Origin: Pedobacter nutrimenti
GTDB taxonomy: Bacteria > Bacteroidota > Bacteroidia > Sphingobacteriales > Sphingobacteriaceae
Assembly: GCF_003208655.1 (NCBI RefSeq)
Contig: NZ_QKLU01000003.1
Location: 310,001 to 374,000 of the forward strand
Length of the DNA stretch: 64,000 nucleotides
Direction of reading: 5' to 3'
Shown here: piece by piece, positions 1 to 9,334 of the stretch
Position numbering within the stretch: the stretch's first letter is position 1
Layout: each line of letters begins with the position of its first letter
The notes under the pieces: generated by a model
The model's input: the letters and a program-made list of their open reading frames with translations, nothing else
Told to the model about the DNA's origin: nothing
Databases searched by the model: none
Position numbers and translations under genes: made by a program

Positions 1-2
1 TT

Positions 3-956
3 GCAGGAACAGAACCGGAATTTACGGGCTACTCTACCCTGATTGACCTTGCTGATCCCGAGAAGCTTAGTTCTGGTCGAAATGTGACAGAAAGGGGAAT
101 GTATGTCCAATCCCAGCCCGGTTATGTTGTGATACAGGATTTTGATGGTGGGGCTTTTCACCATTCAAAGAAGCCGGTTACCTTAGCACATCTTCAAGAG
201 ATGCTAAGACGCATATCTGATACGGACGTGACCATAAATGCCCTGCATACTGCAACCACCTGGACGGATAGGGCAAGACAGGCCACGAGCTATCGGAACG
301 GACGGATATTTTTAGCGGGTGACGCTGCACACATTCATGCACCACTGGGTGGGCAGGGGCTGAACCTGGGCTTGGGAGATGCCATGAACCTGGGCTGGAA
401 GCTTGCTGCCACTATTGGAGGGAATGCGCCGCAGGACTTGCTGGATAGCTATTATATCGAAAGGTACCCTATTGGTGCACAGGTCCTGGACTGGTCACGT
501 GCCCAGGTGGCCATCATGAAACCAGATCCGGGTTCCCGCGCATTGAATGCAATTGTACGCGACCTGATGAACACCCGGGATGGTGCTACCTATTTTGCAG
601 GACGGATATGGGGTGTTTTGACGCATTATGCTTTGGATGGCAGTCATCCCCTTACTGGCTACAGCGTTCCCAATTTTGAATTTGAAGACGGTACAAAGAT
701 GGGCGAATTGATGCGAAACGGGAAGGGGATTCTTCTGGATTTTGCCGCCGATACTTCCCTTAAAACATTGGCTGGCGAATATACTGGTCAAATGGTGTAC
801 CTACACCGGCCGGCAAAGGAGCAATTGGGTTTGAAGGCTTTACTGATTCGTCCTGATGGATATATTGCCTGGGCTGCAGATAAGGACTCCGATGATGTGG
901 AAGCCCGTAAGTCGGCCTCCCATTGGTTTGTGTCTGATGCAGACCTAAAATCTTAA
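3..956 (+). CDS. FAD-dependent aromatic-ring monooxygenase, 3' part (5' end outside window)
   Basis: The open frame continues to the left edge, so the GTG at 84 is not the start and the N-terminal FAD Rossmann fold lies outside. The visible part carries the second FAD-binding motif GRIFLAGDAAHIHAPLGGQG followed by LNLGLGDAMNLGWKLA, diagnostic of the FAD_binding_3 family (PheA/TfdB/MhpA-type phenol and aromatic hydroxylases). The C-terminal ~100 residues look like the thioredoxin-like domain that ends these enzymes. Expected reaction: NAD(P)H- and O2-dependent hydroxylation of an aromatic or polyketide-like substrate in the cytoplasm; the substrate cannot be told. Stop TAA at 954, followed by the hairpin at 981. 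Confidence 0.9.
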   Translation, partial: AGTEPEFTGYSTLIDLADPEKLSSGRNVTERGMYVQSQPGYVVIQDFDGGAFHHSKKPVTLAHLQEMLRRISDTDVTINALHTATTWTDRARQATSYRNGRIFLAGDAAHIHAPLGGQGLNLGLGDAMNLGWKLAATIGGNAPQDLLDSYYIERYPIGAQVLDWSRAQVAIMKPDPGSRALNAIVRDLMNTRDGATYFAGRIWGVLTHYALDGSHPLTGYSVPNFEFEDGTKMGELMRNGKGILLDFAADTSLKTLAGEYTGQMVYLHRPAKEQLGLKALLIRPDGYIAWAADKDSDDVEARKSASHWFVSDADLKS

Positions 957-980
957 CATAAGCTGAAATCTGGCTAAATT

Positions 981-1024
981 AATAATAGCAGTCTTGAACC
1001 TACAAGCTCAAGACTGCTATTATT
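981..1024. terminator. Perfect 17-bp hairpin, bidirectional terminator
   Basis: Arms AATAATAGCAGTCTTGA (981-997) and its exact reverse complement (1008-1024) flank a 10-nt loop. It lies between the monooxygenase stop and the convergent GDPD stop, whose stop codon starts at the next base. It serves as the end of both transcripts and marks the 3' end of the phosphoester operon. Confidence 0.85.
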
Positions 1025-1867
1025 TTATGGGGCAACGGTTTTTAATCTGTTCCTGGTCCCATTTGTTTTCAGGTATTCGATGAGTGCTTGCGGATGGTCA
1101 GTCTGCATGCCCTGGATGCCTTTGCTCATTGCATTTTTCCAGTCCTGAGAAGATTCACTGGCTTTTTGGACATCCAAAAAAACAGCTATGCCCAGGGCCC
1201 TGATATCGGGTAAAAGTTCTTCGGCCGGAATATTATCTATGGCCTCCAAAGGCATTTTTTGATGCGCTTTTAAGAGGTCTTCCTTTGTTCTGATTGTCCT
1301 GTCCAGTCCCAACATTAAGGGCATTGCCGGAGCAATTTTTCTCCAAGAAGCATAGTTTTCTGTACCGTTGACATATACCAATACCTGTTTTTCCATTCCG
1401 GCGCTTTCAATTGCCCTGAAGGCCTTGGCCACTTCTGCCGCTTTAAAATCCAGATAAATATTGATCCTGCCTTTACAGGTTTTCAGTGCATCTTCAAAAC
1501 TGGCAATCTGATGAAGGCTACCGTCTGTACCCTTGAGAGTTAGTTTTTCGACCTGTTCAAAATCAAGATCCTGTATACGGCCCTTCCCATTTGTCATTTT
1601 GTCTACCGTCTCATTGTGTAAAAGGACAAGCTTTCCGTCGCGGGTGGTCCTCAGGTCTATTTCTACATAATCGGCCCCAAAGGCAATTGCTTCTTCAATG
1701 GATGCGATGGTGTTTTCGGGTTTGACCAGATGGCTGCCTCGGTGTGCAATCACGATGAAGCCGTTTTTGGATGCGGGTAATGGCCGGAGCACATGCTGAG
1801 CAAAAACAGCGCAGTAAAAGCAGCTGAGGATAAATGTGCAAAGCGCTATTTTGATTTTTAGTTTCAT
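1025..1867 (-). CDS. Glycerophosphodiester phosphodiesterase, exported
   Basis: 280 residues with an N-terminal signal peptide (cleavage near AVFAQ, residue 23). GDPD TIM-barrel signatures are clear: AHRGS with H42/R43, PENT with E51, the metal ligand pair E69/D71 in VEIDLRTTRDG, and H84 in LLHNE. Known role of the family: Ca2+-dependent hydrolysis of glycerophosphodiesters to glycerol-3-phosphate plus an alcohol. Here it would act in the periplasm or at the surface. It starts two bases after the phosphatase gene stops (1870), so it is the last gene of a SusCD operon. Together they could release phosphate and glycerol from phospholipid head groups. Confidence 0.92.
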   Translation of the reverse strand: MKLKIKIALCTFILSCFYCAVFAQHVLRPLPASKNGFIVIAHRGSHLVKPENTIASIEEAIAFGADYVEIDLRTTRDGKLVLLHNETVDKMTNGKGRIQDLDFEQVEKLTLKGTDGSLHQIASFEDALKTCKGRINIYLDFKAAEVAKAFRAIESAGMEKQVLVYVNGTENYASWRKIAPAMPLMLGLDRTIRTKEDLLKAHQKMPLEAIDNIPAEELLPDIRALGIAVFLDVQKASESSQDWKNAMSKGIQGMQTDHPQALIEYLKTNGTRNRLKTVAP

Positions 1868-1869
1868 GA

Positions 1870-3156
1870 TCAGGGCTTGTTAGCTGGTTTCATATCTGTA
1901 AATTCTGCTGCATGTTCCCTGTCTGCTTTTATTAAAGAAAAAGCATCAAACAGCTCACCGGAAGTTTTATAGGCTTCAAATTTAAGCTTCCCTCCATCGA
2001 TATGGATCACCTGGAACAATTGGGTGTTTTCCAGTGATATGTCCATCCATTTGGTACCATCTACCTGGTACATTTTTGGTCCCGCAACAGAGACCAGGTA
2101 GACCGGACCACCTGTTTCTCTTCCCGAAAGCCCTCTTGGAAGGTTTTGTCCGCGGCTGTAGGTGTGGTCGTGGCCTTGTAAAACCAGGTCAATATGGTAC
2201 TTGTCAAATAAGGGTTTAAAACGTTCCCTGAATTCCTTATTGTCCCTGCTTTTTGCCGTAGAGAAAATAGGATGATGGAAAGTGATGACTGTCCACAACT
2301 TTTTATTTTCTTTTAAAACAGAATCCAGCCACTGGTACTGGGCTTTTGCTGCAGCCTGATCAAGGGTAATCATTTGTGAATCCAGGGAAATGATCCGTAC
2401 ATCCTGATAATCTGTATAGTAAACGGATTTTTCCAGCCCTTTTGGACCATTGCCGGCAAAAGTGTACTGTACGCCCCAATGCGGGTCAAGGACCAGTTTT
2501 CGCTGGTCATCGCGTACGTATTCGTGGTTGCCGGGAGAGGGGAGGCTTGGGATCATTCCATTGATGAAGCCACCGCCATAGTGCCATTCACCCCATTCCT
2601 TATCGTTGTTGGAACGGTTGATCAGATCGCCTGCATGAATGATGAACCTTGCATCGGGCTGATGAGAAAAGGCCTTACGGATCACACGCGACCACTTGGA
2701 ACGGATGTCATTCTGTGCATCACCAAGATAAATAAAAGAAAAAGGCTCGTTTTGTACCGCTGCGGTCCTGAACTGAAACCATTCGCTCCAGTGCTCTCCC
2801 GAGCCTACGCGGTAGGCATATAAAGTTGCGGGCTTCAAATTGTTAAAGGTCACATGGTGATACTTTGCGGTCATGTATTGAGTTCCGCCTCTTAAAAGCG
2901 TAGAATTTGCCTCGTAGGTCTGAACGGATTGTTCCAGGGCCGGATTGGAATCCTCTGCTTTAACCTGTGCTTTAGAGGCGGCAATTGTGGTGTCGGTACG
3001 CCAGTTGACAGTTTGACTGGTGGATGGGTCACCGGCCCAGGTTAAAATGACCCGGTCGGGAAAATGCCCGGGAGGGAAGTCCTGGGCGAGGATTTTAGTT
3101 CCTGTGCCAAGGATAAAAAGGCTAAAGAGCAAAACTGATTTTATAAATATTTTCAT
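1870..3156 (-). CDS. Purple acid phosphatase-type metallophosphoesterase, exported
   Basis: 428 residues: signal peptide 1-24, a fibronectin-III-like N-terminal PAP domain (~30-130), then a calcineurin-like domain. Metal ligands visible in order are D146 (LGDAQND), D177 (HAGDLI), N210-H211 (GNHEY), H294/H295 (FHHPIF) and H329/H331 (QGHDHTYSR). The family hydrolyses phosphomonoesters using a dinuclear metal centre. It sits 25 bp after SusD and 2 bp before GDPD, all on the same strand, so it probably liberates phosphate from the organic phosphate imported or bound by the SusCD pair. Substrate is inferred from context only. Confidence 0.9.
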   Translation of the reverse strand: MKIFIKSVLLFSLFILGTGTKILAQDFPPGHFPDRVILTWAGDPSTSQTVNWRTDTTIAASKAQVKAEDSNPALEQSVQTYEANSTLLRGGTQYMTAKYHHVTFNNLKPATLYAYRVGSGEHWSEWFQFRTAAVQNEPFSFIYLGDAQNDIRSKWSRVIRKAFSHQPDARFIIHAGDLINRSNNDKEWGEWHYGGGFINGMIPSLPSPGNHEYVRDDQRKLVLDPHWGVQYTFAGNGPKGLEKSVYYTDYQDVRIISLDSQMITLDQAAAKAQYQWLDSVLKENKKLWTVITFHHPIFSTAKSRDNKEFRERFKPLFDKYHIDLVLQGHDHTYSRGQNLPRGLSGRETGGPVYLVSVAGPKMYQVDGTKWMDISLENTQLFQVIHIDGGKLKFEAYKTSGELFDAFSLIKADREHAAEFTDMKPANKP

Positions 3157-3181
3157 GTTGAATTTCTTGAAGGATTAAAAA

Positions 3182-4654
3182 CTATTTCAGCGACCACATC
3201 AGGGTATACTGATTGTCCGGGCCAAATACAGAAACCGCCTTTTGATAGCTGGCTTTGTTTTTGGCGCTTTCTGAATCGGGGTAAATGTACCGTTTGGGGA
3301 TCCCTCTTCCAGCTGCCAGTGGACCAGTCACAAAAGCAGGATAACCTGTACGCCTTTGATCGAACCATCCTTCAGACCCTTTAAACAACATCGCCAGCCA
3401 TTTCTGGGTGATCAACTGGGTTAAGGTGCCATCATATTTCACCAGCGCCTGATCGTAGTAGGCAGCAGGGGCAGATGCGCCATAGCTGCTCATGGATTCT
3501 TTGATTCCTTTGTAATACATGGATTCTGCAGTTTCTCCATTAAAGGTGAGTTTGCCTTTTTGCATGGCTTCTGCCAGGATAAAGCACATTTCTGTATAGG
3601 TAACCAGGCTGGCCTTCAGCAGTGGATTGGAGGTGCCTCCGTTTTTTCTGAAAAAAGAAGAAGAAAAAACAGAGACATGGTCTTCGCCACCATTGTATGC
3701 TGATGGAGCATCAATCGCATTGGGCACACCTACATATTTGTTGAAATCTACTGTTGATCCGGTGGTGGTTTTAACCGGCTCCACCCAGACCGGGAGCCTG
3801 GGGTCATTTCTTTCGATCAGCCTGTCCACAAGTTCTTTACTTACTTTGGTTTTCTGATAATCGAAGTCAATCATGGCCAGCGGGCCACCTGGCCAGCTGT
3901 AAGCAGCCAGGTTCCCCAGATAAGCTATTTCTGCATTGTCTGCACTGCTTTCGAAAATGGGGAATGCGCTTTTATCATTTACAATTTCCTGCATTTCGGT
4001 AAAGGCAGCGCTGTAGTTTTTAGAAATGCGCAGGAGCATACGTAAACGCAAGGTATTGGCAAACTTTCTCCAGGCCAGGGCTTTGCCCTTGAACATAACA
4101 TCTCCTTTGGCATTTATTTCCTGTGAATTGCCTTTTAACAGGTCGTTGGCCTCCCTGAGTTCCTTTAGCAAATCTGGATAAATGGCTTGCTGCTGGTCGT
4201 ATTCGGGATAGATCAGATTGGCTTCTTTAGACTTGAGCGCCTGGGAATAGGGGACATCACCATACAGATCGGTCAGATAACCAAAATTGAAAGCCTTAAG
4301 GATTTTGCTGATCGCGACATACTGGTTTTCTGTGCGTTTTTGTGCAGTTTCCATAAAAGTTTTATTCACGGACAGGCGTGCATAAATATCGTCCCAGTCA
4401 ACCGGGCCCCAGTCCAGCAGGTCATAGCCCGTGTTGCGGACCAATGTAAGGTAGCGTGCTGCAGATGCCGGTCTTCGGCCCACTGCATTTTCCTGATAGG
4501 CATAAGCTGTGGAAATCAATACATCAGACATTAAAAACTCGGTGCTGGTTGTTTCAGGGGCATTGGGATTGGTGTTGATTTTTTCAAAATCTTTGGTACA
4601 GGCGCCCAGCAATGCAATGAGCAGGAGCAGGATGGTTTTATATTTGAATTTCAT
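3182..4654 (-). CDS. SusD/RagB-like outer-membrane lipoprotein (SusD_2 type)
   Basis: 490 residues with lipobox LIALLGAC (Cys about residue 19) and then the typical opening TKDFEKINTNPNAPE of the SusD_2 subgroup, followed by the all-helical TPR-like fold. It is the surface ligand-capture lid of the SusC channel whose gene ends 11 bp upstream. The same operon continues into phosphatase and GDPD rather than glycoside hydrolases, which suggests a phosphoester or phosphorylated ligand rather than a plain glycan. This ligand assignment is inference. Confidence 0.92.
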   Translation of the reverse strand: MKFKYKTILLLLIALLGACTKDFEKINTNPNAPETTSTEFLMSDVLISTAYAYQENAVGRRPASAARYLTLVRNTGYDLLDWGPVDWDDIYARLSVNKTFMETAQKRTENQYVAISKILKAFNFGYLTDLYGDVPYSQALKSKEANLIYPEYDQQQAIYPDLLKELREANDLLKGNSQEINAKGDVMFKGKALAWRKFANTLRLRMLLRISKNYSAAFTEMQEIVNDKSAFPIFESSADNAEIAYLGNLAAYSWPGGPLAMIDFDYQKTKVSKELVDRLIERNDPRLPVWVEPVKTTTGSTVDFNKYVGVPNAIDAPSAYNGGEDHVSVFSSSFFRKNGGTSNPLLKASLVTYTEMCFILAEAMQKGKLTFNGETAESMYYKGIKESMSSYGASAPAAYYDQALVKYDGTLTQLITQKWLAMLFKGSEGWFDQRRTGYPAFVTGPLAAGRGIPKRYIYPDSESAKNKASYQKAVSVFGPDNQYTLMWSLK

Positions 4655-4665
4655 TTTGATTCAGG

Positions 4666-7600
4666 TTAAAAATTACAACTTAATTTACAGCCAAACGAGC
4701 GGGTGCCCGGTAAAGTCCAGTGGCCTACACCCAACTTAAAGCCTTCGGTTACGCTCATGGTGGTTTCCGGATCATAGCCCAGCCCATTCGCCGTCCAGGT
4801 GTACAGGTTTCTGCCAATCAGGGAAATAGAAAGATTGCTGATTGGAAGTTTTCGCAGGAATTTTTTATCAAATACATAGGTTAGGGAAGCTTCCCTGATT
4901 TTAAGAAAGGAGGCAGAATAGGTTAACCTTTCATAATACTTGTTATACGTGTTATTGTAAAAATCCGAAGCGGCAATGATGATTTTGTTTTCGCTCAGGC
5001 TGCCATCTGCATTGGCAATGTAGCCTGGAATGATCATCCCGTCATTTCTTTGTCTGCCCTGGGAATCGACCCATGGTAAACCACCGGTTTGCGCATCCCG
5101 GCCGGCCAGGGTGTTGTCTGTTAAGCCGGAATTGATGAGACTTTTGACAACATAGGAGTAAAAATTACCGCCTTTTCGCCAATCCAGAAGCACATTTAAA
5201 GTAAAGTTCTTATAACTGAAGGTATTGTTAAAGCCAACTGTAAAATCGGGATTATAATTGCCCACTTTGATGTATTCTGTATTGTTGCGGATGTAATGTC
5301 CTGTTTTGTCCAGCAGGGCTGCACCGGCATAAGGCCCGCTGCTTACTTTGGTATAACTTGGGGTATAAAAATCGCCTATTTTGGTTCCTTCTTTGATCAG
5401 ATAGCGGATGTTGTCCCCATCGGCACTGCCCATGGAGTATTCTTTCAGCCCTTCAGATAAAGAGATGACCTTGTTTTCATTTTTGGTGAAATTGATGTTT
5501 GTTTCCCATTTAAAAGCACCCTGGAACGGAACCCCATTTAACCCGATTTCCCATCCACTGTTCTGAATGTTGCCCGCATTGATTAAGCGGTTGGAAGAAC
5601 CGGAGGTAATTGTGGTAGGGATGTTGATGATCTGGTTTCTTTTATTGGTTTTATACCAGGTGACATCCAGCCCAAGACGGTTCTTGAAAAAGCGCAGATC
5701 TGCTCCAAATTCGTATGAGGTGGCAATTTCTGGTTTCAGGAAATTATTTTTAAGGTTAAATTCAATGGTAGCCCTTTTTACATCTCCCCAGTCCTGGTTA
5801 AAAGGAATGGTATTGTACAATTGATAGGGATCGGTATCACTGCCGACCTGGGCCCAGTTTGCCCTGATTTTAGCAAAGGATAATACATCAGACTTGATTT
5901 TGAAAACCTCAGTCAGGATACCGCTCAGGGATGCGGAAGGATAAAAATAAGAATTGTTCTGTGCAGGGAGTGTACTGGACCAGTCATTTCTGCCGGTTAC
6001 ATCCAGAAAAACCATATCCCTGAAAGAAACCTGCCCCAATCCATACAAGCTGTTGATCCGTTTACGGGAATTGTATTGTCCGTTGATAATGGTGCCCGCC
6101 TGGGCATTGGCAATGTTGTATACACCAGGAATGCTTAGGCTTTCAGTCCGCTGGGCAGTACTTCTGTTGGTTTGTGTCATTTGATTTCCACCAGCAGAGA
6201 GGTTAAATGACCAGTCGGGGTTTAGTATTTTTTTATAGCTCAGTAAAAAATCGGAATTCTGTTCTTTAAAAAAGGAATTGTCTATTCCATAACCTCCAAA
6301 CTTAAAACGCTTGGAACTAAAAGGACGTTTGGTTTCATGTTCTTCATTGTATAAATCCAACCCTGTACGGACCATTAAGCTCAAGTCTTTGGTAATGTCC
6401 AAAACAGCTTGTACGTTACCGGTGATCCGGTTTCTGTTGTAAGCGTTGGTGTGCTGAAAAGCAACAAAGTAGGGGTTGTCAGAGTCATCAGCCGAAAACT
6501 GTTCTATATTTTCCCGTCCGGGTTTCCAGTAATTTCTCAGGTCATTGATGTTCATGTTCGGCGGAAGGGAGTAAAGCATTTGGGTAACGCTTTCCCTGTA
6601 AGCAGAAGGCCTGTTGTCACTTTGGTTGTTCACATAGCCCAAATTGGTACTGATCTTTAGCCTTGGGTGCAGCACATAGGTTGCCGACAGGTTAAGGGTA
6701 TTCCTTTTCAGGTCTGTATTGGGCACAATGCCTTTGTTGCTCAGGTTCGTAAAGGAAAGTCTGTAATTGCCATCTGCATTTTTTCCTGTAATGGCAATAT
6801 TATTGGTATAGGTAGCGCCTGTCTGATAAAAATTCTGAGGATTGTTCGGATAGGATACCCAATCTGTCGGTACAGGTTTTCCGCTGGCATCTAAAGGACT
6901 GTTCCATTGCAGGTGTTTGGTTCCCACATCCAGTCTGGGCCCCCAGGCAGATGAAGTAGAAGATGCGGGATCGTCGGTATATTCACCGCCCCCAAACTCG
7001 TGCTGGAAATGTGGAAACATCCAGGCTTTGTCATACATCGCGTTGGAGTTGAAGCTGATTCCAAGGCCTTTTTTAGCTGTAGTCCCGCTTTTAGTGGTAA
7101 TCAGGACCACACCACTGCCCGCTCTGCTGCCATATAGTGCTGCAGCGCTGGCCCCTTTTAATATGGTAATGCTTTCTACATCGTCAGGACTGATGTCTGC
7201 AATCGGACTGCCATAGTCTACAGAGGAGCGTCCCACTTCTGAGGTTGCCCGAAGGGAATGTGCCACCGGGACACCATCCACCACAAACAGGGGCTGATTG
7301 TCGGTTGCAATAGAAGACTGCCCCCTGATGGTGATAAATGCACTGGATCCCGGATCCGAACCTGCACTGACCACGTTCACACCAGCAACTTTTCCCGCCA
7401 GCGCATTCACCACATTGACCTCTTTTACCGTGTTTACATCACTGCCCTTTACGGTGGCAATCGAATAGCCCAGGGCTTTTTCTGCACGCTTAATGCCCAG
7501 GGCAGTGACCACGACTTCCGAAAGTGCGGTTTCATCGGGTTGGAGGTTAACATTGATTACGCTTTCTCCCTGCAATGCAACTTCTTTGATCTGATAGCCC

Positions 7601-8118
7601 ATCATTTTGAAAATCAGGCTGGTCGAAAGATCACTGACATTGAGATTGAAATCTCCATTCAAATTGGTACTGGTTGAATTTCCCGTGCCCTTTTCTATAA
7701 CAGTTACTCCAGGTATGGGCAGGCCTTTTTCATCGTTCACCTTACCTTTAATCCGGGTCGCTTTTTTAATGATAATCCGGTTTTTCTCGATCAGGTAGGT
7801 AAGTTGCCTTGGAGGCAATATCCGGTTAAGTAAGCTGCCGAGGCTTTCATTTTCTGCCTTTAAACCATTAAGGTGTTGGTTTTCCAACCCGTCCTTATTG
7901 GTATAGACAAAATACATTCCGGTTTTCTTTTCTATACTTTTGAAAAGATCTGTTAAACTGCCTTGTTTAAAATTGAGGCTTACTTTAACGTTGAGTTCCT
8001 GTGCTTTTACAGGTGAGGCCTGCCCTGCCAGGAGCATGATGGAGAGCATAAAATAAATGAGGGCAAAAAAACGCATTGCGCTAAAAATTAATTGACTAGT
8101 CACTGCTGACTTTTTCAT
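4666..8118 (-). CDS. SusC/RagA TonB-dependent receptor with STN signalling domain
   Basis: 1150 residues: signal peptide to about residue 40 (ending PVKAQ), an STN/secretin-type signalling domain (~45-118, FKQGSLTDLFKSIEKKTG), a carboxypeptidase-regulatory-like domain (~120-205, IKGKVNDEKGLPIPGVTV), a plug with the SusC signature ITIRGQSSIATDNQPLFV and VDGVPV, then the 22-strand barrel. STN domains contact the FecR anti-sigma factor, whose gene lies immediately upstream with an ECF sigma gene. This is therefore a transducing receptor that reports ligand uptake to its own sigma factor. A hairpin at 8169-8200 separates it from fecR, so it likely has its own sigma-dependent promoter. Confidence 0.95.
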   Translation of the reverse strand: MKKSAVTSQLIFSAMRFFALIYFMLSIMLLAGQASPVKAQELNVKVSLNFKQGSLTDLFKSIEKKTGMYFVYTNKDGLENQHLNGLKAENESLGSLLNRILPPRQLTYLIEKNRIIIKKATRIKGKVNDEKGLPIPGVTVIEKGTGNSTSTNLNGDFNLNVSDLSTSLIFKMMGYQIKEVALQGESVINVNLQPDETALSEVVVTALGIKRAEKALGYSIATVKGSDVNTVKEVNVVNALAGKVAGVNVVSAGSDPGSSAFITIRGQSSIATDNQPLFVVDGVPVAHSLRATSEVGRSSVDYGSPIADISPDDVESITILKGASAAALYGSRAGSGVVLITTKSGTTAKKGLGISFNSNAMYDKAWMFPHFQHEFGGGEYTDDPASSTSSAWGPRLDVGTKHLQWNSPLDASGKPVPTDWVSYPNNPQNFYQTGATYTNNIAITGKNADGNYRLSFTNLSNKGIVPNTDLKRNTLNLSATYVLHPRLKISTNLGYVNNQSDNRPSAYRESVTQMLYSLPPNMNINDLRNYWKPGRENIEQFSADDSDNPYFVAFQHTNAYNRNRITGNVQAVLDITKDLSLMVRTGLDLYNEEHETKRPFSSKRFKFGGYGIDNSFFKEQNSDFLLSYKKILNPDWSFNLSAGGNQMTQTNRSTAQRTESLSIPGVYNIANAQAGTIINGQYNSRKRINSLYGLGQVSFRDMVFLDVTGRNDWSSTLPAQNNSYFYPSASLSGILTEVFKIKSDVLSFAKIRANWAQVGSDTDPYQLYNTIPFNQDWGDVKRATIEFNLKNNFLKPEIATSYEFGADLRFFKNRLGLDVTWYKTNKRNQIINIPTTITSGSSNRLINAGNIQNSGWEIGLNGVPFQGAFKWETNINFTKNENKVISLSEGLKEYSMGSADGDNIRYLIKEGTKIGDFYTPSYTKVSSGPYAGAALLDKTGHYIRNNTEYIKVGNYNPDFTVGFNNTFSYKNFTLNVLLDWRKGGNFYSYVVKSLINSGLTDNTLAGRDAQTGGLPWVDSQGRQRNDGMIIPGYIANADGSLSENKIIIAASDFYNNTYNKYYERLTYSASFLKIREASLTYVFDKKFLRKLPISNLSISLIGRNLYTWTANGLGYDPETTMSVTEGFKLGVGHWTLPGTRSFGCKLSCNF

Positions 8119-8168
8119 AACTTTGTATGTTTTAATCTTGATGGGTTAAAATAAAATTTAAAAATTCT

Positions 8169-8200
8169 TAGCTGTAGCATGCGCCAACATGCTGCAGCTA
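8169..8200 (-). terminator. Hairpin between fecR and susC
   Basis: Arms TAGCTGTAGCATG (8169-8181) and CATGCTGCAGCTA (8188-8200) pair over 13 bp with one G-T wobble and a 6-nt loop. Read on the minus strand the hairpin is followed by an A/T-rich stretch with runs of T. It begins 14 bases after the fecR stop and ends 50 bases before the susC start. It could terminate the sigma/anti-sigma message so that susC needs its own promoter. Confidence 0.55.
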
Positions 8201-8214
8201 TTTTCTGATGGTGT

Positions 8215-9243
8215 CTAATTACATTTACCTCCTTTTATATAAATGGTTTGTTTGTTTATGGTATAATGGATGTCAAATGTGAGTTCAATGGTCCTCATTA
8301 CTTCTTTCATGCTCACATTGTCGAATTTTGCCGTCAGTTTACAATTGTCAAAAGAATGGTCACTGACAATTTTAACAGCGTATTTACGGGATATGCTTTC
8401 AAAAACCTCTTCCATTGGGGTCTTGTCAAAAACCATTTTTCCTGTTCTCCAGCCGGTTGATGTGCTGGCATCTTCTACATTTTCGCGTCGCAACTGAGCT
8501 GATTTTGTATCATATACCGCTTTTTGGTTTGGTAAAAGATGAACAACTGCCACTTGTCTGCCCGCTGAATCTACAGATACTGCGACCTTTCCGGTAAGGA
8601 CAGTCACTTCGGGCCTGTGGTTTTTCCATGCCTGAATGTTAAAACTGGTTCCCAGTACCCTGGTCTGGATGTTTTGACTTTGAACAACAAATGGATGGGC
8701 AGGATCCTTTTTTACTTTGAAAAAAGCCTCTCCATTGAGCTTAACTGTTCTTAGGGCGGCATGCTTCAGGTTTTGAGGAAAGCTGATGCTGCTACCGGAA
8801 TTTAAGCTGATTTCTGAGCCATCCGGGAGGATAACATTAACAATTTTACCCGCATCAGCGCTTCTGGTTGCCCAGACTACCGGCTCTTGCGAAATGGGCC
8901 AGACTTTTTTACCCGCAAAAACAAGGAATACCAGCGCTCCGGTGACTGTTGCTGCTACAGCTGCAGCCGGCCACCATTTGAACATTTTGACTTTTTTGGC
9001 GGGCACCTGATTGAGCTGTTGTTTTAGGATATGGAAGCTGTCTTTCCAGGATTCCTCGTCGGGCATTTGGGCAGTATCCTGCCAAATGGATAAGGCCTGC
9101 TCCAACTGATACTGGCGTTCAGGATCATGACCCGCCCAGTCTTTAAGGCCTTGTTTTAGCGTATTAATTTCCAGGTCACTGCTGCGGGGATTTTCCCTTG
9201 CAGCTATATATTCGAGTACGAGTTTCCAGGTTTGCGGATCCAT
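8215..9243 (-). CDS. FecR-family anti-sigma factor
   Basis: 342 residues: a cytoplasmic N-terminal region (~1-88) that would hold the sigma factor, one membrane helix (~90-110, WWPAAAVAATVTGALVFLVF), a periplasmic FecR domain (~125-225, VILPDGSEISLNSGSSISFP and GTSFNIQAW), and a C-terminal DUF4974/STN-like domain (~270-338). It inspects the STN domain of the SusC and releases the ECF factor encoded 91 bp upstream. The arrangement is the standard trans-envelope relay of Bacteroidota nutrient-uptake loci. Confidence 0.94.
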   Translation of the reverse strand: MDPQTWKLVLEYIAARENPRSSDLEINTLKQGLKDWAGHDPERQYQLEQALSIWQDTAQMPDEESWKDSFHILKQQLNQVPAKKVKMFKWWPAAAVAATVTGALVFLVFAGKKVWPISQEPVVWATRSADAGKIVNVILPDGSEISLNSGSSISFPQNLKHAALRTVKLNGEAFFKVKKDPAHPFVVQSQNIQTRVLGTSFNIQAWKNHRPEVTVLTGKVAVSVDSAGRQVAVVHLLPNQKAVYDTKSAQLRRENVEDASTSTGWRTGKMVFDKTPMEEVFESISRKYAVKIVSDHSFDNCKLTAKFDNVSMKEVMRTIELTFDIHYTINKQTIYIKGGKCN

Positions 9244-9334
9244 TCCATGTTTTTATAACTACAGGACAAAATCAGCACAGGTACTACGGGCCGAAAGCTG
9301 TTAACTTTACATTAAGAAATGGTTAAGCTGTATT

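Noticed and set aside
7258..7677. 139-codon plus-strand frame inside susC
   Set aside because: Opposite-strand shadow of a well-supported receptor gene.
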